Below are positions 24,353 to 32,448 of a DNA stretch of 64,000 nt, one piece after another. The notes beneath the pieces are model-generated. The model searched no databases. It saw nothing but the letters and a program-made list of their open reading frames with translations, and was not told the origin of the DNA. Location: assembly GCF_900313025.1 (NCBI RefSeq), contig NZ_OMPQ01000013.1:248001-312000 (forward strand), read 5' to 3'. The stretch comes from Pseudophaeobacter sp. EL27 (GTDB lineage Bacteria; Pseudomonadota; Alphaproteobacteria; Rhodobacterales; Rhodobacteraceae). Every line of letters starts with the position of its first letter. Positions within the stretch are counted from its first letter, which is position 1. The translations under genes and the position numbers were made by a program.

Positions 24353-24979
24353 ATGGAGCTAAAAGTTTTCAACCTCGGCCTGCCCAAATCGGGCACTACC
24401 ACGCTGAACAAAGCGCTGACCCAGGCGGGCTATACCGTCGCGGATCATCGCTTAAAAGCGCGTGAAGAGGATCGCCCCGGCAAACGCCGCGTCTTTGTTG
24501 GCTCACTGCTTTACAAGGGGCTCTATGAGACCGGCGACCCAATGGCCTATATGAAGGACTATGATGCGGTCTCTGAGATCAGTTTTATCCATGGCAAATT
24601 CTCGGTCTGGCCGCAGTTTGATTTTGCCCTGATCAAGACCCTTCAGGATCTCTACCCGGAGCTGCGTTTCATCGCCACAAGGCGCGATGCCGAGAGCCAT
24701 TCAAAATCAATCATGGCCTGGAACAATCTGGGCAGTACCCGATTACCTGGCAGTACGGTTCCCGGCCTGCCCATCGGCTATGGCAAGACCGCGGACCAGC
24801 AGATGTTATGGATCGACGGTCATTACGAGGCGCTGAAACACTGGTTTCGCGATGATCCCCGCTACCTGGAAATCAACGTGGCTGCGCCAGATGCGCAAGA
24901 GAAAGTCAGTGCTCATCTGGGGCGCGATCTGCCCTGGTGGGGCAAGGCCAATGTCAATCGGAAGGCGCAGAACAACTGA
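24353..24979 (+). CDS. Sulfotransferase family protein
   Basis: 208 aa. The N-terminal FNLGLPKSGTTTLNKAL is the 5'-phosphosulfate-binding loop of PAPS-dependent sulfotransferases; a 3'-phosphate-binding region fits RFIATRRDAESHSKSI. No signal or membrane segment was seen, so it probably acts in the cytoplasm on a glycan precursor. ATG 24353 has GAGGGATG upstream; a GTG at 24338 would overlap the previous stop and add five residues. Its stop overlaps the next start (TGATG). With glycosyltransferases on both sides, it most likely sulfates the sugar product of this operon. Confidence 0.85.
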   Translation: MELKVFNLGLPKSGTTTLNKALTQAGYTVADHRLKAREEDRPGKRRVFVGSLLYKGLYETGDPMAYMKDYDAVSEISFIHGKFSVWPQFDFALIKTLQDLYPELRFIATRRDAESHSKSIMAWNNLGSTRLPGSTVPGLPIGYGKTADQQMLWIDGHYEALKHWFRDDPRYLEINVAAPDAQEKVSAHLGRDLPWWGKANVNRKAQNN

Positions 24980-27354
24980 TGCGGATCTATCTTCATATCG
25001 GCCTTGAACACACCGGCGCAGACCGGCTGCAAAAAATCATGGCAGACAAGCGGGACCAGCTGCGCAGCAAGGGTGTTTTGTTCCCGCGATCACCGGGCAG
25101 CAAAAACCACACCCGCCTGTTCATGGCGGTGACGGACCCTGATCACGTCGACCCGCTGCGCTATAACCGTGGCTATATCACCGCTGAGAAGCAAAATCGC
25201 CTCTACCAGACCCTGGAGCAGGAGCTGCAGCAGGAGGTCACGCAGGCCAAGCCTGACATCCTGATCCTGTCGGCCTCGCAGCTTGGCAGCAAATTGCATC
25301 GTCAAAGCGAGCTGGAGCGGTTGAAAGCCCTGCTTGCCCCCCTGTCTGACGACATTCAGGTTGTCGCCCACATCGATACCCCCGCCCGCGCCTTGGTGCA
25401 CCATTACGGCTCCCAAATTCTGGAGGGACGCGATCGCTCGCTGTCACAGGAACTGGATCTGTGTGCAGGTTCAAACTGGTGGTCAGCCGCCCTGCAGACC
25501 TGCCCGCCAATGGACCCGCAGGCCGGTCAGTTTGAAGAAACCCAAGGCGCGCCCTTCTGGCTCGACTACCCGGCATTGCAGGCCCATTGGGAAGCGGTGT
25601 TTGGGGTTGGCTGCTTTAGCTTTCGCCCCTACGACGAAGACGCGGTCTACGGCGCCGAAGCCCCCAGTGAGATCTGCACCGCCTTTGGTATCGCAAGCCA
25701 GATCGGCCGCAGCCCGCTCGGCAAGGTCCCACAACACCCCTCGGCCAGTTGGCTGGCCCGCAGCCGACAGCTCAACATCCTGCTGTTGCAACTTCTGGCC
25801 CAGCGCAGCAAAATCCTGCCCCGCCAGCTGTGGCGCAGTTTCCTGAACGAGATTGCCATCGAAGGCGCCCCCATTGATCCCGCAACACTGGCGCCGGTGT
25901 CTCGGTTCTTTGCGGCGGCGAACCAGGATCTGGCAAAGCGCCACCCGGCGCTGAAGGCTGCCAAATTTGGCACCGATGAGCCAGCCACCGGTGAGACCGC
26001 GGACAAGGCAGCCAGCTGGCAGGAGGCCGCGCCTGAGCGCGGATTTCGTGCCTCGCAATATCTGTTGACCTTCATGCGCCGGATCAACAAGGCCACCAAG
26101 GAAGAGATGGAAGGCAAGGGCAGCGATCTGCAAGGCATGACCAAAGCCAAGGCGCCGCAACAGGAAACCCCCACCGCAACGGCCCTCAAGGTGATGACCC
26201 CGCGGGCCTTGGAAAACTTTGAGATGCTGCAGGGTTCCCCCTTTAAGCCGCACAACAATCTTGGCCAAAAAGGCGAGGACCTGCCGCAGCCCCCCTATAG
26301 CGAGATCCAACCGCGCCAACTGCCAGAAGGCAGCTCTGGCAATGTCATCGTTGGCTGCATGAAGAACGAGGCCCCCTATATTCTGGAATGGGTCGCCTAT
26401 CACCGGGCCATGGGGGTGGATAACTTCTTGATTTATACCAATGGCTGCGAGGACGGCACCAGCGAGATCCTCGACCGGTTGCAAGAGATGGGCCTTCTGC
26501 AGCATCGCAACAATGATGATTGGAAAGGCAACTCGCCGCAGCAACATGCGCTCAATCAATCCCTGAAAGAGCCGGTGATCAGAGACGCCGACTGGATCAT
26601 CCATATTGACGTGGATGAGTTCATGAACGTGCGCTGCGGCAATGGCACCCTGCAGGACCTGTTTGACCGGGTCCCGGACGCCAGCAATATCGCCATGACT
26701 TGGCGACTGTTTGGCTCCAACGATGTGATCAGCTTGAAGGATGAGTTTGTCACCGGACAGTTCGACGCCTGCGCCCCCAAACATTGCCCCAAACCACATA
26801 CGGTCTGGGGGTTTAAAACCATGTTCAAAAACATCGGCGCCTATCAAAAGATCAGCTGCCACCGCCCCAACAAGCTGGAAGAAGAGTTTCGCAGCAAGGT
26901 GAAATGGGTCAATGGCTCGGGCAAGGATATGACCTCAGAAGCCGCGGATAATGGCTGGCGCAATTCCCGCAAATCCATCGGCTATGATCTGATCCAGCTG
27001 AACCACTATGCGCTGCGGTCTGCCGAGAGTTTCCTGGTGAAACGCCAGCGTGGTCGCGCCCTGCATGTGGATCGCTCGATCGGGATCAACTACTGGATCC
27101 GCATGGATTGGAACGACCACCGCGATGTCACCATCCAGCGCAATCAACCACGCCTACAGGCCGAATATGACCGTCTGATGCAGGATGACCAGCTGCGCGA
27201 CTGGCATCAAAAGGGGCTGGAGTGGCACCGTGCCAAGGCAGATGAGCTGCATGGCATGGAGGAATTCGAAGAGCTTTACCAACAAGCTCTGACCCTTAAA
27301 CTGACCGCAACCGAACGCGTCGCCTATGCGCTGGCGCTTGATGTGGAGAGCTGA
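24979..27354 (+). CDS. Fusion: degenerate sulfotransferase-like domain + GT2_4 glycosyltransferase
   Basis: 791 aa, two parts. Residues 1-330 resemble a sulfotransferase P-loop fold: IYLHIGLEHTGADRLQ aligns with the usual HIGxxKTGTTxLQ, but Lys and both Thr of the phosphosulfate loop are replaced, so activity is doubtful. Residues 340-440 are a polar linker. Residues 450-791 are a complete glycosyltransferase: VGCMKNEAPYILEWVAYHRAMG, IYTNGCEDGTSEIL, IIHIDVDEFMN and LNHYALRSAESFLVKRQRG. The start overlaps the sulfotransferase stop by one base. The N-terminal part might bind the acceptor or regulate; this is inference. Confidence 0.82.
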   Translation: MRIYLHIGLEHTGADRLQKIMADKRDQLRSKGVLFPRSPGSKNHTRLFMAVTDPDHVDPLRYNRGYITAEKQNRLYQTLEQELQQEVTQAKPDILILSASQLGSKLHRQSELERLKALLAPLSDDIQVVAHIDTPARALVHHYGSQILEGRDRSLSQELDLCAGSNWWSAALQTCPPMDPQAGQFEETQGAPFWLDYPALQAHWEAVFGVGCFSFRPYDEDAVYGAEAPSEICTAFGIASQIGRSPLGKVPQHPSASWLARSRQLNILLLQLLAQRSKILPRQLWRSFLNEIAIEGAPIDPATLAPVSRFFAAANQDLAKRHPALKAAKFGTDEPATGETADKAASWQEAAPERGFRASQYLLTFMRRINKATKEEMEGKGSDLQGMTKAKAPQQETPTATALKVMTPRALENFEMLQGSPFKPHNNLGQKGEDLPQPPYSEIQPRQLPEGSSGNVIVGCMKNEAPYILEWVAYHRAMGVDNFLIYTNGCEDGTSEILDRLQEMGLLQHRNNDDWKGNSPQQHALNQSLKEPVIRDADWIIHIDVDEFMNVRCGNGTLQDLFDRVPDASNIAMTWRLFGSNDVISLKDEFVTGQFDACAPKHCPKPHTVWGFKTMFKNIGAYQKISCHRPNKLEEEFRSKVKWVNGSGKDMTSEAADNGWRNSRKSIGYDLIQLNHYALRSAESFLVKRQRGRALHVDRSIGINYWIRMDWNDHRDVTIQRNQPRLQAEYDRLMQDDQLRDWHQKGLEWHRAKADELHGMEEFEELYQQALTLKLTATERVAYALALDVES

Positions 27355-27357
27355 GCC

Positions 27358-28047
27358 ATGACTGAGACCGTCGAAAAGCAGAAAATGTTGAAATGCCGCG
27401 GTATGCGCTTTCCATTGGACCGCGCCATCTTGCCGCCACGCATCCGCGCCTTGCTGCGCGAAGGCAACTATGAAGCCAAAGAGGCCACCGCTGTGCGCAA
27501 GCTGGTCAAGGCTGACGATGTGGTAATGGAACTGGGCGCAGGCATTGGCTTCATGTCGACCCTGGTCGCCAAGAAAACTCCGGCCAAATCGGTGCATTCC
27601 TTTGAGGCCAACCCGCAGTTGATGCCCTATATCGCGCAGGTGCATTCCCTGAACGAAGTGACAAACGCCCATGTGACCAATGCTGTTCTGGGAGACAAGG
27701 ATGGCACCGCGCCCTTCTATATCCGCAAGAACTTTCTCGCCTCCTCCCTGGACCCGATGGAAGATGCGGCAGACTGCACCGAGGTCGAAGTCCCAACCCG
27801 CAATGTAAATGCGGTGATCAAGGAGCTGCAACCCAGTGTCTTGATCTGCGACATCGAAGGCGCCGAGGCGGATCTTTTGCCCAAGATGGATCTCTCTGGT
27901 CTGCGCGCTGTGGTGATCGAAACCCACCCGCAATGGATCGGCAAAGAGGGTATGCAAAAAGTGTTTCGCTGCCTGGATGCGGCGGGTTTGGTGTTTTTCC
28001 CCCGCTGGTCGCATGGCAAGGTCGCTGTGTTTCGCTCTGATTGGTGA
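27358..28047 (+). CDS. FkbM family methyltransferase
   Basis: 229 aa. SAM-binding motif I is DVVMELGAGIGFMSTLVAKK (about residues 51-70), followed by HSFEANPQLMPYI, then LICDIEGAEADLLPKM, the FkbM signature region. FkbM enzymes usually O-methylate sugars or polyketides, so here it may methylate a hydroxyl of the operon's glycan. It starts 3 bases after the fusion gene and ends 3 bases before the next glycosyltransferase, showing tight co-transcription. Confidence 0.9.
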   Translation: MTETVEKQKMLKCRGMRFPLDRAILPPRIRALLREGNYEAKEATAVRKLVKADDVVMELGAGIGFMSTLVAKKTPAKSVHSFEANPQLMPYIAQVHSLNEVTNAHVTNAVLGDKDGTAPFYIRKNFLASSLDPMEDAADCTEVEVPTRNVNAVIKELQPSVLICDIEGAEADLLPKMDLSGLRAVVIETHPQWIGKEGMQKVFRCLDAAGLVFFPRWSHGKVAVFRSDW

Positions 28048-28050
28048 CTG

Positions 28051-29139
28051 ATGCGTTTTCTGGCAATCCTCACCGTTCGCAACGAAGGTGCCTTCCTGCT
28101 GGAATGGCTGGCCCACCACCGGGCTGTTGGGTTCACCGATTTTCTCGTTTTTTCAAATGATTGCCAGGATGGGACCGATGCCATTCTGGACAGGCTGGAT
28201 GAGCTGGGTCAGCTCACCCATGTGCGCAACGACGGCCCCTATGGCAAGGGCGGCATCCAGTTCACCGCGATGAAACAGGCCGACAAACACCCGCTGATGC
28301 AACAGGCAGACTGGGTGCTGGCTCTGGATGTGGATGAGTTTGTCAATATCAAGACCGGCGATGGCACCCTGACCGACCTACTGGCAGCCCTGCCGCAGGC
28401 CGATGCTGTGACCCTGACCTGGCGCCTGTTCGGCAATGCCGATATCCTGCGTTTTGAAGACGCCCCGGTGACCGAACTGTTTCGCCGCTGCGCGCCGGAG
28501 GTCATGCACTGGCCCTGGCGTGCCTCCATGTTCAAGACGCTCTATCGCAACAATGGCACCTATCGCAAAACCGGTGTGCACCGGCCGCGCGACGTCAAGA
28601 ACCCAGAACAGCTGGAGGCGTTTCGCTGGTTTGACTGTGAGGGTCGCGAGCTGGGTGAGGCCTTTAAGACGCGGCGACTGTTTTCCAATTATGGCCGCAA
28701 CAACTACTCGCTGGCGCAGCTCAACCACTACCCGCTGGGCGCAATGGAAAGCTATATTCTAAAGGCGGATCGCGGTCGCGCGGTACATTCGGACCATATG
28801 TTGGGAACTGATTACTGGGTGGAGCGCAACTTCAACACTGCAAATGACGCCTCGATTGATCGCTACGCCCAGGCCCGCCAAGACCTGGAACAACAGCTAC
28901 TGGCAGACAGCAAGCTGGCCAAACTGCGCACAGAGACGGTGGCCTGGCGACAAGAGAGGTTCCGCGAATTGATGCAGCTGGAACCCTATCGCGCCCTGTT
29001 TTCCCGCCTGCTGATGACGCCCCCCTCACGCCCGATCAATGCGGTAACCGCCCAGACACTGACAACCTTTGCCAATCTGGGTCGCGCTGCGCAAAAAGCC
29101 GCCGCCAAGGCGCAGCAGCCGTCAGACGCTGACAACTGA
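28051..29139 (+). CDS. Glycosyltransferase family 2-like protein (GT2_4 type)
   Basis: 362 aa, third enzyme of this kind in the operon. Motifs: LTVRNEGAFLLEWLAHHRAVG, LVFSNDCQDGTDAILDRL, ALDVDEFVN (DVD near residue 95) and LNHYPLGAMESYILKADRG. The C-terminus ends in an Ala/Lys-rich tail (AAQKAAAKAQQ). Pairwise it resembles the C-terminal half of the fusion protein more than the first gene, for example AVTLTWRLFGNAD against IAMTWRLFGSND, suggesting local duplication. Last gene of the unit; about 187 bp separate it from the next. Confidence 0.88.
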   Translation: MRFLAILTVRNEGAFLLEWLAHHRAVGFTDFLVFSNDCQDGTDAILDRLDELGQLTHVRNDGPYGKGGIQFTAMKQADKHPLMQQADWVLALDVDEFVNIKTGDGTLTDLLAALPQADAVTLTWRLFGNADILRFEDAPVTELFRRCAPEVMHWPWRASMFKTLYRNNGTYRKTGVHRPRDVKNPEQLEAFRWFDCEGRELGEAFKTRRLFSNYGRNNYSLAQLNHYPLGAMESYILKADRGRAVHSDHMLGTDYWVERNFNTANDASIDRYAQARQDLEQQLLADSKLAKLRTETVAWRQERFRELMQLEPYRALFSRLLMTPPSRPINAVTAQTLTTFANLGRAAQKAAAKAQQPSDADN

Positions 29140-29326
29140 ACACCGCCACCCCACATTCTGGTGCAACCTCCTGCCACCGGAAACCTTTCAGTTTTGCGTT
29201 CTGACGGGTGCAATCTCCCAGAAGGGACAGCAAAGCGACCAGAGTTTTTCCAATTTTGGCCGCATTCCTTGCCTAAATCTTAGCCTTAGCGACCGCTGTA
29301 ATGGTTTGTGTAAGGAAAGTTTGGTT

Positions 29327-30283
29327 ATGCAAGAGAACCTCGAGATCTTGGACGAAGACCTGTCCGGTCTGAAACCCGCCCAGTGGGAGAAGCGTCTTGC
29401 TGCCATCACCGAGGAGCTGGGCATGTTCCAGCCTCTGGGGCCCAAACACTGCGCCACCTTTCTGGATCAGGGCAATACGCTTTTGGTCACTTTTGAAACG
29501 GTCCAGGGCATTCACAATCTGTCAAAACTGGCACAGCCCCTGGGCTTTGACATGGTCAAAAGCCAGGGCTGGTCGCATCTGGGCCTGCTCTCCAGCGGCG
29601 ACACCTGGTTTCGCAACGAACGGGTCTATGGCTTTTTTGACCAGCTGATCGATGATGGTTTCTTTGACGAGTTTGACAATGTGATCTTTTATGGCGCTGG
29701 CCCCTGCGGCTATGCGGCTGCGGCCTACTCGGTTGCATCCCCCGGCGCGACAGTGGTCGCGATCCAGCCGCAGGCCACTCTGGACCCGCGGATGACCGAA
29801 TGGGACGACCGCTTTGTGGAAATGCGCCGGGTCTCCTTTACAGATCGCTATGGCTACGCGCCCGACATGCTGGATGCTGCCAAACAGGCCTTTGTCTTTT
29901 ATGACCCCTATGAACAGCTCGACGCCATGCATGCGTCCCTGTTCAGCCGCAAAAACGTCTCTCGCTTGCGGGTGCCCCACCTCGGCGCCGCGGTGCAAAC
30001 CCGCATGATCGAGATGGGTATCCTCAACACGATATTGGAAAAGGCCGCCTCCGAAGAATTGACCGACGCCCTGTTTGCCCAGCTGTTCCGGGCACGACGT
30101 GACGATTCTTCCTACCTGCGCGCCCTGATGGCACGCCTGGATCAGCAGGATCGCCCCTTCCTCCAGGTTCTGTTGTGCCGCAATGTGCTGGCCCGCGCCC
30201 GCGCCCCACGCTTTCGCCGCCGCTTGCAAAACCTGGAACAACGCGCCGCAGAGGGCGAATTCGAGCTCCCGTCGAATCTCTAA
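29327..30283 (+). CDS. Uncharacterised Roseobacter-type protein
   Basis: 318 aa, soluble, no confident family. A Rossmann-like glycine-rich turn appears as VIFYGAGPCGYAAAAYSVASPG (about residues 122-143), followed by VVAIQPQATLDPRMTEWDDRF. From memory, homologues in related genomes are sometimes labelled phosphoadenosine phosphosulfate reductase, but no cysteine pair or PP-loop of that family is present and I do not adopt it. ATG 29327 has TAAGGAAAG upstream; the longer frame from 29069 overlaps the glycosyltransferase and is rejected. It might belong functionally to the sulfated-glycan region, but a 187 bp gap separates it. Confidence 0.8.
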   Translation: MQENLEILDEDLSGLKPAQWEKRLAAITEELGMFQPLGPKHCATFLDQGNTLLVTFETVQGIHNLSKLAQPLGFDMVKSQGWSHLGLLSSGDTWFRNERVYGFFDQLIDDGFFDEFDNVIFYGAGPCGYAAAAYSVASPGATVVAIQPQATLDPRMTEWDDRFVEMRRVSFTDRYGYAPDMLDAAKQAFVFYDPYEQLDAMHASLFSRKNVSRLRVPHLGAAVQTRMIEMGILNTILEKAASEELTDALFAQLFRARRDDSSYLRALMARLDQQDRPFLQVLLCRNVLARARAPRFRRRLQNLEQRAAEGEFELPSNL

Positions 30284-30432
30284 TCTCGTCCCGTCTTTAC
30301 AAAGGCCGTCGCCGCAAAACCTGCACCTTTGACCTGAAACAGGCCACAGGGGTGTAGAAATGCGCGCTCTGGATGTTGTGCCGCAGCCCCCGGCTTCTTT
30401 CCCTTTTGCCGCAGCTGTGCTAACGCGGCGCC

Positions 30433-31485
30433 ATGACCCAGCACCAGATTCAAAGCCTCACCCTGACCCGCCCCGATGACTGGCATCTGCACCTGCGCGA
30501 TGGCGCAATGCTCCAGGCCGTCCTGCCCGAAACCGCCCGTGATTTTGGCCGTGCCATCATCATGCCAAATCTGGTCCCGCCAGTGGTAACCGGTGCCCAG
30601 GCCGCCGCCTACCGCGACCGTATTCTGGCCGCCCTGCCTGAAGGCATGGTTTTTGAGCCTCTGATGACTCTCTATCTGACCGAGGATACCGACCCGGCAG
30701 ATGTGGCCGCAGCCCATGCCTCGGGTCTGGTCAAAGCCGTCAAGCTCTATCCAGCGGGCGCCACCACCAATTCCAGCAGCGGCGTCAGCAATTTCGACAA
30801 TGTCCGCCCGGTGCTGGAGAAAATGGCCGAAATCGGCCTGCCACTCTGTACCCATGGTGAAGTCACCGACCACGACATTGATATCTTCGACCGCGAGGCG
30901 GTCTTTATCGACCGTGTCCTCGACCCGATCCGCCGCGCCACTCCCGGACTGCGGGTGGTGATGGAACATATCACCACCAAAAACGCTGCCGATTATGTCG
31001 CCAGCCAGGATCAGGACCTCGGGGCCACCATCACCACCCATCACCTGATCATCAACCGCAACCATATCCTGGTGGGCGGCATCAAGCCCCATTACTATTG
31101 CCTGCCGGTGGCCAAACGCGAAGAGCACCGCTTGGCGCTGCGCGCGGCCGCCACATCCGGAGATGCGCGCTACTTCCTCGGCACCGACTCTGCACCACAT
31201 GTGGACGCCGCCAAAGAAAGCGGCTGTGGCTGTGCGGGCTGTTTCACCGCCACCAACACCATGCCGCTGCTGGCCCATGTCTTTGAGGAAGAAGGCAAGC
31301 TGGAGAACCTGGAAAAATTCGCCAGCCAGAACGGCCCCGCTTTCTACCGCCTGCCAGAGAACCCAGACCAAATCACGCTGGTCAAATCCGAGAGCGCGAC
31401 CCAGTTCCCGGCCAAGATCGCCTCTGATGACGGCCCCGTCACCCTCTTTGACCCTGGCTACCCGATCTACTGGTCGGTGGCCTGA
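30433..31485 (+). CDS. pyrC: Dihydroorotase (type II)
   Basis: Zn amidohydrolase interconverting N-carbamoyl-aspartate and dihydroorotate in pyrimidine synthesis; 350 aa. Visible sites: DWHLHLRDG (HxH metal ligands, residues 16-24), [16 protein letters not shown] with the carboxylated Lys, CTHGEV and EHITT (His ligands), and FLGTDSAPH with the catalytic Asp. This is the E. coli-like short class. Next to pyrE, 93 bp downstream on the same strand, it forms a pyrimidine pair. Confidence 0.96.
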   Translation: MTQHQIQSLTLTRPDDWHLHLRDGAMLQAVLPETARDFGRAIIMPNLVPPVVTGAQAAAYRDRILAALPEGMVFEPLMTLYLTEDTDPADVAAAHASGLVKAVKLYPAGATTNSSSGVSNFDNVRPVLEKMAEIGLPLCTHGEVTDHDIDIFDREAVFIDRVLDPIRRATPGLRVVMEHITTKNAADYVASQDQDLGATITTHHLIINRNHILVGGIKPHYYCLPVAKREEHRLALRAAATSGDARYFLGTDSAPHVDAAKESGCGCAGCFTATNTMPLLAHVFEEEGKLENLEKFASQNGPAFYRLPENPDQITLVKSESATQFPAKIASDDGPVTLFDPGYPIYWSVA

Positions 31486-31501
31486 CCGCCCCCCGCAGCC
31501 G

Positions 31502-31560
31502 ATATCATCTTTCCCCAAATATTCCCGCCGGAGGCATCCGCCCTCGTCTCTGGCGCCCAG
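31502..31560. repeat. Intergenic hairpin repeat, copy 2 (pyrC-pyrE gap)
   Basis: The sequence ATCATCTTTCCCCAAATATTCCC followed by GC-rich bases matches the copy near 51.55 kb (ATCATCTTTCCCAAAATATTCC). Only the left half is well conserved here; the GC hairpin is weak (GGAGGCATCCGCC). It lies between two genes that are probably co-transcribed. Confidence 0.5.
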
Positions 31561-31578
31561 GCTTTCGAAGGATAGACC

Positions 31579-32259
31579 ATGATCCCGACCTCCTACCCCA
31601 CCCGCGAAGAAATCGCCCGCCTCTCAGCCCGGATGCTGCTGGAAATCGGCGCTGTGAATTTCAACGCGCGTGAGCCCTATACCCTGGCCTCCGGCCTGCC
31701 CTCGCCCAGCTATGTGGACTGCCGCAAGCTGATCTCCTTCCCGCGCATCCGCACCACCTTGATGGATTTTCTCACCATCACCGTGATGCGCAACGCCGGT
31801 TTTGAAGCCTTCGACAATATCGCCGGCGGCGAGACCGCAGGCATTCCCTTTGGTGCCCTGGTGGCCGAGCGCATGGCGCTGCCCATGACCTATGTACGCA
31901 AAAAGCCCAAAGGCTACGGCCGCAACGCCCGCATTGAAGGCGTGATGACGGAAGATCAGCGCGTCTTGCTGGTGGAAGACATGACCACCGATGGCGGCTC
32001 CAAACTGTCCTTTGTCGATGCCATCCGCGAGACCGGCGCCAACTGCGGCCACACAGCCGTAATCTTCTATTATGACATCTTCCCCGAAACCACCAAGCGC
32101 CTGGGCGACCACGGGGTTGAGCTGCATTATCTTTGCACCTGGTGGGATGTTCTGGCCGAAGCCAAAGAACAAAAAGCCTTTGACGCAGAGACCCTGACCG
32201 AGGTTGAGAGCTTCCTCAAGGATCCGCGCGCCTGGCAAGAGGCCAACAAAAAGACCTAG
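31579..32259 (+). CDS. pyrE: Orotate phosphoribosyltransferase
   Basis: Adds phosphoribose from PRPP to orotate, giving OMP; 226 aa. The N-terminal [33 protein letters not shown] is family-typical; the PRPP-binding loop is [17 protein letters not shown] (about residues 130-146). The catalytic loop contains [18 protein letters not shown] clear terminator follows. Position after pyrC supports the assignment. Confidence 0.96.
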   Translation: MIPTSYPTREEIARLSARMLLEIGAVNFNAREPYTLASGLPSPSYVDCRKLISFPRIRTTLMDFLTITVMRNAGFEAFDNIAGGETAGIPFGALVAERMALPMTYVRKKPKGYGRNARIEGVMTEDQRVLLVEDMTTDGGSKLSFVDAIRETGANCGHTAVIFYYDIFPETTKRLGDHGVELHYLCTWWDVLAEAKEQKAFDAETLTEVESFLKDPRAWQEANKKT

Positions 32260-32283
32260 GTCGCAAAAATCCGCCGATCAGTG

Positions 32284-32314
32284 AAAAGGTCGTTCCAACA
32301 GGGAACGGCCTTTT
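32284..32314 (+). terminator. pyrE rho-independent terminator
   Basis: Stem AAAAGGTCGTTCC / GGAACGGCCTTTT (one G-U pair) with a short AACAG loop, ending in TTTTCTGTT. It starts 25 bases after the pyrE stop. Confidence 0.88.
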
Positions 32315-32372
32315 CTGTTGCAGGTATAGGTTTTGCGCCGGAGACCTGAGGCCAGCTAAAGCTATCCCCGGC

Positions 32373-32381
32373 TTATCCACA
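32373..32381 (+). promoter_or_regulatory. Consensus DnaA box upstream of dnaB
   Basis: TTATCCACA, a perfect strong DnaA box, 68 bp upstream of the dnaB start and just after the pyrE terminator. DnaA acting as a transcription factor on the replicative helicase gene is plausible; a single 9-mer can also occur by chance. Confidence 0.45.
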
Positions 32382-32448
32382 GAGATTTCCCGATACCAAA
32401 ACGTGGCAAAGCGCTTTACAACTTGCGCTCAAAGCAAAGAGAGCAGCA

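Noticed and set aside
25483-26862. 459-residue minus-strand open frame
   Set aside because: Lies fully antisense to the fusion glycosyltransferase, whose motifs are clear; no motif in the antisense product.
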